Shown here in pieces: positions 8,821-17,342 of a stretch of DNA of 64,000 bases. The first letter of the stretch is position 1, and every line of letters starts with the position of its first letter. Both the position numbers and the translations under genes were made by a program. The notes below the pieces were generated by a model. It saw only the letters and a list, made by a program, of their open reading frames with translations, was not told the origin of the DNA and ran no database searches. This DNA is from Burkholderiales bacterium (GTDB taxonomy: Bacteria; Pseudomonadota; Gammaproteobacteria; Burkholderiales; WYBJ01): contig JALHQN010000014.1 of NCBI GenBank assembly GCA_022841915.1, positions 1 to 64,000 on the forward strand. The letters run 5' to 3'.

Positions 8821-9982
8821 GGGGACCTAGGCTCGTGCCTCGCCGCCGCCCTCGCCGCCGATTACACCGTGGTCAGCCTCGACCAGCCCGGAAAAACGGC
8901 ATCGAGCCCCCTGATCGACGTCGATCTGAGTTCTGCCGAGTCGGTGAGGCAGGCGATCGGGCAACTGCGCGAGCGCTAGGAACCGCGCGTCCCAAGCGTG
9001 ATTCACCTCGCCGCCTAGTTCGACTTTGCCGGCGAGGATCATCCGCTCTATCGACAAGTCAACGTCATGGGGACGCACGCGCGGGCCAGTCGATGCTGCA
9101 CAAAGACGAGATGATCGACGCGTTCCGGCGCACCGTGCAGCGCCGGGCCGAGTTGCCGCCACAGACGGCCATGCTGATCGGCGAAGCGGAGGCAATCAGC
9201 TACGAAACGCTGCAAGACCAACTGGGTCGGCCGATCCATGGCGAGACGGAATGGACGACGCTGAGCGTGCCCGAGCCTGCAGCCAAGCTCGGGGCGGCGA
9301 TCGAAGAGAAACTCGAGCCGCTGGTGCCCGATGCCCTCGATCAAGGCGAAAAGCCGTTCATTCGCCCCTTCATGGTGGAGATGGCCGACGACCACTACGC
9401 GCTCGATACTTCCCGCGCGCGCGAACTCCTGGGGTGGGCACCGAAACTTCGCCTCGCCCAGGTGCTGCCCGCGCTGGTGGCCTCCTTGAAGAAAGACCCG
9501 GCGACCTGGTACGAGAGACACGGCATCGCGGCCCCCGCGTGGGTGCAAACCGCCGCCGCGGGCACAGCGCAGATCGATGCGATTCGCACTCGACACGAGG
9601 CCGAGTTTCGCAACGCGCATCGCCAGCACCTGTGGGCGCACTTCTTCAACGTCTTCCTGGGCATTTGGCTGATCGCGAGCCCACCCATCCTGGGACTGGA
9701 ATCGAGCCTACTGGCATGGAGCGACACCATCGCGGGCATCGCACTGGTAGTGTTCGCGGCCTTGTCCCTGTCGTGGCGGTTGGCGTGGGCGCGCTGGGTA
9801 TGCGCGGCGATCGGTGCCAGGTTGATGTCGGCGCAGCGCTGTTCGTGACGCCATTCCTCTATGCCGCCACCACGTCGCAGCTGGTCGGGTCCATGGTGGT
9901 CGGCGGCGCGTTGATTCTGCTGAGCCTGCCGTGCGGTTCGGTCGTCGAGCGCTACGCCAGTCGGGACCGCTACATTCGCTGA
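8821..9982 (+). pseudogene. Broken NAD-dependent epimerase - SPW-repeat membrane protein
   Basis: Three reading frames together spell one decayed gene. From 8821 (frame 1) a Rossmann start '[18 protein letters not shown]' runs to a TAG at 8977, continues through 'VIHLAA' to a second TAG at 9016, then 'FDFAGEDHPLYRQVNVMGTH'. Near 9085 the homology jumps frame to 'GQSMLHKDEMIDAFRRTV', with roughly 130 family residues missing. This second frame goes on through the epimerase C-terminus and a first SPW motif ('GIWLIASPPILGLESSLLAW') to a stop at 9848. A last shift gives 'ALFVTPFLYAATTSQLVGS' ending at 9982. The 5' end is also missing. It is clearly non-functional. Confidence 0.8.
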
Positions 9983-10024
9983 GCGGGACGGGAGCCCGGA
10001 TTATTCGCGCAGCTCGACACGTCG

Positions 10025-10192
10025 TCAGTGATGGCTGTGCAGATGGTGGCGCAGCATCTCTCGCGCGGCCTCCTTGCTGGCGTCCGGGGACACGCACATG
10101 GAGGCGTCGGACGCGTGATCGCCCGACAGCTCGTGGGCAAACTCGATACCGGCAACGGTCAGCAAGAACACAGCCAGCAGCACATACTTCAT
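10025..10192 (-). CDS. Small secreted or membrane-anchored hypothetical protein
   Basis: A 55-residue ORF begins MKYVLLAVFLLTVAGIEFAHE, a hydrophobic leader of about 16 residues, and continues with a short acidic part ending in a His-rich tail (HHLHSHH). GGGGA lies just ahead of the ATG. No family is recognised. It could be a small membrane protein or a metal-binding peptide. The call rests on start context and leader alone. Confidence 0.45.
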   Translation of the reverse strand: MKYVLLAVFLLTVAGIEFAHELSGDHASDASMCVSPDASKEAAREMLRHHLHSHH

Positions 10193-10329
10193 GACGTCCC
10201 CGCAACGGCTCGCCTCGGAATACACCGTCCATCGGTCGATTGCTCGCTCGCACGCTGCCGCCGACGGTTTCTTTTTTAGATGGAAATATTACGCCGTTTG
10301 ACGCCGAATAGGCATCGCCATTCCAACTC

Positions 10330-10352
10330 GCTGCGGCTCTTTGGCCCGCAGC
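10330..10352. other. Inverted repeat in the 10193-10420 divergent intergenic region
   Basis: GCTGCGG and CCGCAGC form a perfect 7-bp stem around a 9-base loop, about 70 bases ahead of the MFS gene. A T-rich run (10270-10278) lies further upstream. It may be an operator or an attenuator-like hairpin; there is no decisive sign of either. Confidence 0.35.
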
Positions 10353-10420
10353 CTGTTAACATACGCGGGCCCCGTCGCGGCGCGCCCATTCAAACGACAT
10401 AAGCACGAAACAACCGGTAC

Positions 10421-11671
10421 ATGTCACAGCTCAGACGATTTCGTTGGCACTACGCCTGGGTCGTGCTGGCTGCCGCATGCGTGCTCAACATCGTTGCCCG
10501 CGCCGATCAATCCTCGTTCGGCGTATTCATCGATCCCCTGGTCGAGCAGTTCGGCTGGAAGCGCGGGGACATCTCGTTCGGCTACTCCCTCGCGTTTCTG
10601 ATCGGCATGCCCGCGGTCATCATCATGGGCTGGCTGGGCGACCGCTTCGGCGCCCGACAACTCATGCTCGGCGCCGCCATCATGATCGGCACCGGCACGG
10701 TGTTGCTGGGAACGATCTCGGAACTGTGGCACTTCTATCTCATCTACGGCGTGCTGGTCGGCTCCATGGGGCATGCCGCCTTCAGCGTGCTGCTGCCCGT
10801 CATCATGACGCGCTGGTTCTACCGGCATCTGGGCATCGTGATGGGCATCTACTGGGCAGGCCAAGGTCTGGGCCCCGTCATCTTCGCGCCCTTGTTCCGG
10901 TGGTCGCTGGAGACTCAGGGCTGGCAGCACACGTTCCTTCTGATCGGCACGGTCATCGGCTGCATCCTCGCGTTCTTCTCGCTTTTCATCTACAGCAGCC
11001 CCGAGGAGAAGGGCGTGAAGGCGTACGGGATCGAGGATGCGGTGGATCGCCCGGAACTGAACACCTCGTCGCGCCCCGCTCCGACGAACATGCGCGAGAT
11101 CGTGCGGCAGCCGACGGTCCTGCACCTGATGGGCATCCATCACGTCGGCTGCGTGGCCCACGCCATCATTCTCGCCCACGTCGTCTCGATGGCAACCTTC
11201 AAGGGCATTCCCGGCGTCGAAGCGGCCGGCGTACTCGCCACGATCGCAGGCACCTCCGTGATCAGCCGCTTCGCCTTCTCCGTCATCGCCGACCGTTTCG
11301 GCGGCCGCATCACGCTGACCTGCGCCCTGCTCGGGCAAGCCTTGCCGGTCATCATCCTGTTCTTCGCCAACGAGGCCTGGGTCTTCTATCTGTTCGCGGT
11401 CATCTTCGGTCTGAGCTATGGGGGCGAGATGGTCGGCTTCCCCATCATCAACAAGCAGCTGTTCGGCGCCAAGGCGCCCCTGGGATCGATCTTCTCGTTT
11501 CAGATGGTCGGCGGCGGCACCGGCATGGCCCTGGGCGGCTGGCTGGGCGGCGGACTGTTCGACATGACCGGCGACTACACCTGGGCGCTCGGCGCCTCGT
11601 TGATCATCGGCTTGCTCGGCGTGCCGATGGCACTCGCTCTGCCCAAGCACAAGCGCCATCCGACAGGCTGA
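10421..11671 (+). CDS. MFS transporter (organic-anion/oxalate-formate antiporter-like)
   Basis: The 416-residue protein has about twelve hydrophobic segments. It carries the MFS loop 2-3 motif 'GWLGDRFGARQLMLGA' and a second-half counterpart 'SVIADRFGGRITLTCALLG'. The N-terminus 'RWHYAWVVLAAACVLNIVARADQSSFGVF' is typical of the OFA/monocarboxylate branch. It should act in the inner membrane as a carrier for a small carboxylate; the substrate is not evident. No strong Shine-Dalgarno is visible. A Bug protein gene converges downstream, consistent with an organic-acid uptake locus. Confidence 0.88.
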   Translation: MSQLRRFRWHYAWVVLAAACVLNIVARADQSSFGVFIDPLVEQFGWKRGDISFGYSLAFLIGMPAVIIMGWLGDRFGARQLMLGAAIMIGTGTVLLGTISELWHFYLIYGVLVGSMGHAAFSVLLPVIMTRWFYRHLGIVMGIYWAGQGLGPVIFAPLFRWSLETQGWQHTFLLIGTVIGCILAFFSLFIYSSPEEKGVKAYGIEDAVDRPELNTSSRPAPTNMREIVRQPTVLHLMGIHHVGCVAHAIILAHVVSMATFKGIPGVEAAGVLATIAGTSVISRFAFSVIADRFGGRITLTCALLGQALPVIILFFANEAWVFYLFAVIFGLSYGGEMVGFPIINKQLFGAKAPLGSIFSFQMVGGGTGMALGGWLGGGLFDMTGDYTWALGASLIIGLLGVPMALALPKHKRHPTG

Positions 11672-11832
11672 TCATCGGTGCTGGCAGATGGCAAGAGGCG
11701 CTTGACGCTTGTCGCAGGTGTGGCACGGATCCGGACAGCAGACCGCGCGCGCCGCTCACGACAGTTCCTGATCGCGACGCCAGCCACCTCGCGAGGAAGC
11801 GGCAGGGCAGCGCAGAAAGCCCTCCGTTCCGC

Positions 11833-12822
11833 CTATTCGACCTTGATGTTGGCTCGCCTGATCACCTGCGCCCATTTCCCGGTTTCCGATCGGGCGTACG
11901 CCGTCAGCTGATCGGGCGTGGAGGCGATCACTTCGATGCCGTCGGCGATGTAACGCTCCCTGAGCTCCGAGGCCTTGAGCAGTCCGCTCACTTCACCGTG
12001 CAACCGGGCAATGACAGAGGCCGGCGTGGCACGAGGCGCGAGCAGCGCGTACCACACGCCGGAGTCGTAGCCGGGCACACCGGCCTCTGCAAGGGTAGGC
12101 AGTTCCGGAAGTGCGGGCGAGCGCTTGGCGGTCGTCGCACCCAGAGGTCGCAACTTGCCGGCGCGAATGTGACCGCTCGAAGTGCCCCAACTCACGAACA
12201 TGGCTTGCAGCTGACCGGACAGGAGATCCGGCATCGCCGGCCCGCCGCCTTTGTAAGGAATGTGCAGCACATCGATCTTCGCCAACGATCTCAACAGTTC
12301 CATCGACAAGTGCAAGCCACTGCCGTTGCCTGAAGAACCATACAGGATCTGACCGGGTCTCGCCTTCGCAAGCTTGATGAAATCCTCGACGTTGCGAACG
12401 GGCAATGCGGGATGCACCGCAAGAAAATAGGATGCTGTGCCGATGAGCGTGATCGGCGCGAAATCCTGCACGGGATCGTAGGGCAGCCGACTGTACAGAC
12501 TTTGATTGACCGAAAGCTGCGGCCCCAGACAAAGCACGAGCGTGTAACCGTCCGGGGGCGATTTGGCCACGATCTCCATCCCGATGTTGCCGCTGGCACC
12601 GCCGCGATTGTCCACCAGCACCTGCTTGCCCAATTTTTCGGTCAGCCGGTGCGCCAGCGGACGCGCGACCACATCCGCGCCACCGCCCGGTGCATACGGC
12701 ACGATCAAGCGGATGGGCTTCTCGGGCCAGCCCTGGGCAAAGGCCACCGATGTGAGACCACCGCAAATCAGGGCGGCTGCGGTCGCACGCAGTGTCGGTC
12801 CTGGCAACGCTTTCCTGTTCAT
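11833..12822 (-). CDS. Bug-family tripartite tricarboxylate receptor protein
   Basis: This is a periplasmic solute-binding protein of the TctC/Bug type, 329 residues. After a signal peptide ending 'LTSVAFA' comes the family opening 'WPEKPIRLIVPYAPGGGADVVARPL'-like region, then 'VDNRGGASGNIG', 'SPPDGYTL' and the hinge 'VLHIPYKGGGPAMPDLLSGQ'. The ATG at 12822 directly precedes the signal peptide; the frame is open to 12906. Bug proteins usually bind carboxylates or amides. No TctA/TctB membrane partner is in the window, which is common for orphan Bug genes. It converges with the MFS gene. Confidence 0.92.
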   Translation of the reverse strand: MNRKALPGPTLRATAAALICGGLTSVAFAQGWPEKPIRLIVPYAPGGGADVVARPLAHRLTEKLGKQVLVDNRGGASGNIGMEIVAKSPPDGYTLVLCLGPQLSVNQSLYSRLPYDPVQDFAPITLIGTASYFLAVHPALPVRNVEDFIKLAKARPGQILYGSSGNGSGLHLSMELLRSLAKIDVLHIPYKGGGPAMPDLLSGQLQAMFVSWGTSSGHIRAGKLRPLGATTAKRSPALPELPTLAEAGVPGYDSGVWYALLAPRATPASVIARLHGEVSGLLKASELRERYIADGIEVIASTPDQLTAYARSETGKWAQVIRRANIKVE

Positions 12823-13291
12823 GGCTTCCTTCCTCTGTGGAACAACCCGGCAGACATCCCTGCACCTGCGAACGCATCGCGCTCCGTTCGAGCAACGCCT
12901 CCACACCTAGCAACGTCCTTACGCGGTGGCGAGCTATGCACGGAGAATAATCCAATCGCCACGCCAGCGGGTCGTGATCAAGCGCCGAAGACGGTTGCTG
13001 GCGACGACCGACCGGAATGCACCGGCGAGACGACCGCCGAACGGCCCTGAAGCCCGCAAGGCGAGGCACCCACGTACCTGGCCGGGCGACCGGGACGAGC
13101 CGATCGGCGTCGACCACGCTGTCACCGAAATGAAACCTGGGCGGAATACTTTAGACGAAGTCGGTGTCATGTGCCGCCTCGGCCAAGACACGATCCAACG
13201 CTCCAGACCGAGATGCACGCCTCGAGGCGAGGCGAAGCAACTGCGCTGGAGAGCGACGCTGCCCCCTTCCCATAACGCTTCAGGAGATCCG
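12823..13291. other. Divergent intergenic region without a recognisable gene
   Basis: It separates the Bug gene and the PEP-CTERM gene and must carry both promoters. Open frames cross it on both strands but none has a start site, domain or plausible composition. No repeat or RNA gene was seen. Confidence 0.5.
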
Positions 13292-14818
13292 ATGAGACGT
13301 TCGCTGCTTTCGATCTGCGTGACCGCTGCGCTCGCAGCGGCCACCGGCACGCTGCACGCATCCCCGCTTGCTGGCTTCACCAAGGAATGGACTTACAACC
13401 ACACCGCGTCCGGCATCGTCGGCCAGACCGCGGAAATCCTGGCGTTCGACGCTTCCACAAGAACGCTGTGGGTCGCGGGCCTCAAGGGCGTCGATGTGCT
13501 CAACGCCGCCAACGGCAGCTTCATCGGCCATATCGACACGAGCGCCTTCGGCGGTTCGGCGAACAGCGTCGCGATCTCCAACGGACTCGCTGCCGTGGCG
13601 ATCGAGGCGTCGACGCGCACCCAGCCGGGCGTCGTCACGTTCTTCGACACGGCCAGCCGCAGCCTCGCGGGCGGCTTCTACCCCAGCAGCGTCACTGTCG
13701 GCGCGTTGCCCGACATGCTGACCTTCACCCCGGACGGCAGCAAGCTCCTGGTCGCGAACGAAGGCACACCGACGGTCTACGGCACGGCCATCGGCTCGTC
13801 GACACCCCGAGTGTTCGGCGCGCCCGCCTTGGATCCCGTGGGTAGCGTCAGCATCATCGACGTTGCGACCCGCAGTGTCGTCGCGACGCCGACGTTCGCT
13901 GGCGTCCCGACCACCGGAACACATCTGCGCACCACGACCGGGATGGATTTCGAACCCGAATACATCGCGGTGAACGCCGCCGGCACCAAGGCCTATGTCG
14001 CCCTGCAGGAAGCCAACGGCATGGCCGTGCTAGACCTGAACTCGCGCAGCTTCGAGAAGGTCGTCGGCCTGGGCGCCAAGGACTTCAGCCTGCCCGGCAA
14101 CGAAATCGATCCGCGCAACGACGGCAGCGTCAGCTTCATCTCGGTGCAGGCCAAAGGCCTCTACATGCCGGACAGCATCGCGACCTACCAGGCCGTCACG
14201 AACAACGTCGCCCGCACGTACATTCTGAGTGCCAACGAAGGGGATTTTCGAGAGGACGACGCCGATCGCATAGCCTCAGGCACGCTCGGCGCGGCCAATC
14301 CGCTCGACCGCCTTCGGGTATCCGCCACCGACTCGTCTCCAGGCAATCTGTTCGCCGCAGGCGCGCGGTCGTTCTCGATCTGGGACGAGAACGGCGTCCT
14401 GGTGTACGACAGCGGATCGCTGCTCGACAAGATGGCCTTCGCCAAGGGAATCTACGACGATGGCCGAAGCCGCGACAAGGGCGTCGAGCCGGAGGGGCTG
14501 ACCCTACTCGAACTCGACGGGCGAACGCTCGCTTTCATCGGGCTGGAGCGCACGACCCAGTCCGCCGTGGCTATCTTCGATGTCACCGATCCATTCAACG
14601 TGAGCTATGTCGACATGATCGTGAGCCAAGGCGATCTGAGTCCGGAAGGGCTGACGGCCTACGTGATGGATGGCAAATACTATCTGGCCTTTTCCAACGA
14701 AGTGTCCATGACCACATCGGTGTACAGCCTGCAGCCGGTCCCGGAGCCGGGCACGTATGCCATGATGCTCGCCGGCCTCGGTCTGGTCGGCTTGTGGGCG
14801 CGCAAGCGCAAGTCCTAG
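13292..14818 (+). CDS. PEP-CTERM protein with choice-of-anchor I-type beta-propeller domain
   Basis: The 508-residue exported protein has a signal peptide (to 'GTLHASP'), followed by a YVTN/choice-of-anchor I-like propeller with repeated 'AYVALQEANGMAVLDL' and 'YILSANEGDFRE' segments. It ends in the sorting signal 'VPEPGTYAMMLAGLGLVGL' and 'WARKRKS'. The PEP motif, hydrophobic helix and basic tail are the exosortase recognition signal. The product should be processed at the inner membrane and sent to the surface or matrix. AGGAG lies six bases before the ATG at 13292; the frame is open upstream to 12926. A similar domain occurs in proteins annotated as alkaline-phosphatase-like. No exosortase gene is in the window. 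Confidence 0.9.
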   Translation: MRRSLLSICVTAALAAATGTLHASPLAGFTKEWTYNHTASGIVGQTAEILAFDASTRTLWVAGLKGVDVLNAANGSFIGHIDTSAFGGSANSVAISNGLAAVAIEASTRTQPGVVTFFDTASRSLAGGFYPSSVTVGALPDMLTFTPDGSKLLVANEGTPTVYGTAIGSSTPRVFGAPALDPVGSVSIIDVATRSVVATPTFAGVPTTGTHLRTTTGMDFEPEYIAVNAAGTKAYVALQEANGMAVLDLNSRSFEKVVGLGAKDFSLPGNEIDPRNDGSVSFISVQAKGLYMPDSIATYQAVTNNVARTYILSANEGDFREDDADRIASGTLGAANPLDRLRVSATDSSPGNLFAAGARSFSIWDENGVLVYDSGSLLDKMAFAKGIYDDGRSRDKGVEPEGLTLLELDGRTLAFIGLERTTQSAVAIFDVTDPFNVSYVDMIVSQGDLSPEGLTAYVMDGKYYLAFSNEVSMTTSVYSLQPVPEPGTYAMMLAGLGLVGLWARKRKS

Positions 14819-14849
14819 CCTGACTGCCGGCTTGATTCGTGCCGGAACG

Positions 14850-14877
14850 GGCGGCGGCGCATGACAGCGTCGCCGCC
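14850..14877 (+). terminator. Possible hairpin downstream of the PEP-CTERM gene
   Basis: GGCGGCG and CGCCGCC form a 7-bp stem around a 14-base loop, about 30 bases after the stop. There is no T-run, so it may only stabilise the transcript end. Confidence 0.35.
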
Positions 14878-15044
14878 TGCAGGGTGAGCGCTCGACACCC
14901 ATCTGTCCGCTCCCCGTTGCAGCGAGAATATCGAAGCGCAGCGACTGCTCGCATCCCCAAGACAGAACGCGGCCCTCACGGCGATTCGCCCGAATCGGAT
15001 CGAATACGAGACTGTCGACGAGCGCGCGAGCGCAGCATCGAAGC

Positions 15045-15590
15045 TCAGCGACCGGCCTGCTTGCGCTTGACGACCAGCCAGATGCCCCGCCCCATCATTT
15101 CATGGCTCTGCAGGTGCAACACCTCGAAATGCTTCGCCAGTCTGGGCAGCCACCAGGAACTCGGTTCCTGAATCAGGTGAGCGTTCCTGCCGTCGGCGAG
15201 CACTTTCGCGGCCGGCCCCATGTGGATGGAGAAGAAGCCCACGCCCACGGTGATTCGTGCCAGTTCGTCCAGCACGCTCTCCAGCCTTTCGGGTTCGATG
15301 TGTTCGAGCACATCGATGCAACAGACGAGATCCGCCTCGCGAGGCTGGCCGTATTCGGGGAATACCGGGTCGTAGGGATAGTACGCCTGCAATTCGATCC
15401 CGGCCTTGGTCAAACCGACCAACAGGTTCTTCTTGCCCGCCCCATAGTCGGCAAGCGTTCGAATGTTCAATTGACGGATCAAATCCGCCACGATGGGCGC
15501 GAACGAAAGCGAAGCCACGCCGTAGTTCGGGTTCTTGTGCAGTTCGGTCTGCAACTGCAGGTAGTCGTTGGATATGGTTTCGGCAGCCAT
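15045..15590 (-). CDS. Small class I methyltransferase-like protein
   Basis: The 181-residue protein has a Rossmann-like motif I 'LADYGAGKKNLLVGL' and a motif IV-like 'ADLVCCIDVLEHIEPERL', both typical of methyltransferases of the type 11/12 fold. The acceptor is unknown. Homologues of this shape occur in glycan or surface-modification clusters, but here the neighbours are a PEP-CTERM gene (convergent) and a CoA-transferase. There is no signal peptide, so it acts in the cytoplasm. Confidence 0.75.
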   Translation of the reverse strand: MAAETISNDYLQLQTELHKNPNYGVASLSFAPIVADLIRQLNIRTLADYGAGKKNLLVGLTKAGIELQAYYPYDPVFPEYGQPREADLVCCIDVLEHIEPERLESVLDELARITVGVGFFSIHMGPAAKVLADGRNAHLIQEPSSWWLPRLAKHFEVLHLQSHEMMGRGIWLVVKRKQAGR

Positions 15591-15945
15591 CGATTTCCTA
15601 GCGTCTCAAATCCGAGATTCTGAAGTGCCAGTCGCTTTCAGGGACCATGCGCTCGCTGAACGCGCGCCATCGAGACGCAGCCCGAAGCAGGCCGCAGCAT
15701 GATCGGGCTGCCTGGCGAGCGTCCGCGGCACAGTGTCGTGTCGCTTATCCGCGCCTATCGCACAGCGACTTCCGCGTCGGGACGCCAGCTCGGCACCCGC
15801 CCCAGGACGACGACGTCGGTGCGCCGAGAGCGCCGGTCGAGCCAGCCCGGAAGCCCGCTCGACCATCATCCCCGACGAATCCCGTGCCAACCGCGACCGC
15901 ACCATCGTGCAGTTGGCATCTCGACGCACATTGGTCGCGCCGCCG
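15591..15945. other. Intergenic region, nothing recognised
   Basis: These 355 bases lie between the CoA-transferase stop and the start of the methyltransferase, both leftward. Open frames in it are continuations of antisense frames of the CoA-transferase and show no family resemblance. Confidence 0.5.
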
Positions 15946-17157
15946 CTACTGCGACAGCCCTGGCCCGCGCACCACGCCCTTGGCCGCGAGCGCTTGGGCC
16001 TCGTCGGCCGAGTAGCCCAGTTCGCGCAGGATCTCGACGGTATCGCGACCCGGCTCCTTGGGCGCCGAGTGACGCACGGAGAAACTGTAGGCGTCGCTCT
16101 CATAGGGAATGGGCGGCAGGCGTCCGGCCGCATCGCCGATCTGAACGGGCAGCGTGCGTCCTTCGGAACGCACGTGCTCGTCTTCTTCCAGCACGGAGGA
16201 GGGCGAGTGCAGCGGCGCCACGCACACGTCGGCGGCGTCCAGCATGTCGACGATTTCCTTGCGCGTGTAGCGCGCGCACACATCGCTGATGCGCTTCTTG
16301 AGGATGTCGTGCCGCTCGGCCCGGCCGGGATTATGGTCGTAGTTCGGGTCCGCCCCGAGGTCTTCCATGCCGAAGATCGGGCAGATCCGCCGCCACTGCC
16401 CGTCGCTGACGATGCCGATGAACACCTGCTTGTCGTCCTTGCAGGTGAACAGATCGTAGATCGCCGTGCCCTTGCGCTTGCCGCCGTGACGCTGTGCGCG
16501 CATCGGCTGCGACGGCTCGCCGGTGAACTGCGCGGTGGCCATGTGCTGGCCAACGTAGAACAGCGCGGTCTCGAACAGGCCGCCGGTGATGTGTTGTCCC
16601 TTGCCGGTCTTCTCGCGCTGCATGATCGCCGCCATGACGCCCAGCACCGCATAGGTGGCGGCCCCCATGTCGACCACCGAGGCGCCTGCTCGCATCGGCT
16701 GCCCGGGCGGACCGGTCATGAACGCCAAGCCGGACGCCATCTGTCCCGGTTCGTCCATCAGCGGACGCGCGGCGTACGGGCCCTTGAGATAGCCTTTCAG
16801 ACTGCAATAGATCAGACGCGGATTGGCCTCGCGGGCTTGCTCGTAGCCCAGGCCGAGTCTGTCCATCGAGCCCGGTGCCAGATTCTCGATCAGCACATCG
16901 GCACCCTTGATGAGGCGCAGCGCCACCTCGCGCCCCTCGGCCGAGGCGAGATTGACCACGATGCCACGCTTGTTGCGGTTGAAATAATAGAAGGCGCCGT
17001 TGCGCATGTTGCCCATGCGGCTTTCCTTGCCGGCATCGGGCGGCTCGACCTTGATCACATCGGCGCCCAAGTCGCCGAGCAGCAGGCCGGCGGTCGGCCC
17101 AGCCACGATCTGCCCCATCTCAACAACGCGTATTCCTTCTAGTGGTAAGCCGCTCAT
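15946..17157 (-). CDS. CaiB/BaiF-family (class III) CoA-transferase
   Basis: The 403-residue protein opens 'PLEGIRVVEMGQIVAGPTAG' and contains 'LLLGDLGADVIKVEPP', 'FYYFNRNKRGIVVNL' and 'DVLIENLAPGSMDRLGLGY', the standard block order of class III CoA-transferases. The conserved aspartate that forms the acyl intermediate lies in the 'ASVVDMGAATYAVLGVMAA' block. It transfers CoA between organic acids, for example activating an imported acid with succinyl-CoA. It faces away from the ABC exporter gene, and no substrate-defining partner is adjacent. Confidence 0.93.
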   Translation of the reverse strand: MSGLPLEGIRVVEMGQIVAGPTAGLLLGDLGADVIKVEPPDAGKESRMGNMRNGAFYYFNRNKRGIVVNLASAEGREVALRLIKGADVLIENLAPGSMDRLGLGYEQAREANPRLIYCSLKGYLKGPYAARPLMDEPGQMASGLAFMTGPPGQPMRAGASVVDMGAATYAVLGVMAAIMQREKTGKGQHITGGLFETALFYVGQHMATAQFTGEPSQPMRAQRHGGKRKGTAIYDLFTCKDDKQVFIGIVSDGQWRRICPIFGMEDLGADPNYDHNPGRAERHDILKKRISDVCARYTRKEIVDMLDAADVCVAPLHSPSSVLEEDEHVRSEGRTLPVQIGDAAGRLPPIPYESDAYSFSVRHSAPKEPGRDTVEILRELGYSADEAQALAAKGVVRGPGLSQ

Positions 17158-17342
17158 AGATCGAACCCGTCCTAAAGTTTCGTATCGGAAATCTCACGCC
17201 GGTACAGTGTGATTTCATGGATCATAGCGCGGAGTGGCCCGCCGGTGCGCCTCGCTCGGCCTTCGACTCCCCGGTCGCCCCAGCCCTCGGATACAGCGGC
17301 GCAGCGCCACCACCTCATCCATGCTCCGGGCTACACTAGGCC

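Noticed and set aside
15606-16652. 348-codon leftward frame at the end of the CoA-transferase
   Set aside because: Shadow frame rich in Arg/Ser; no start signal and no family features.
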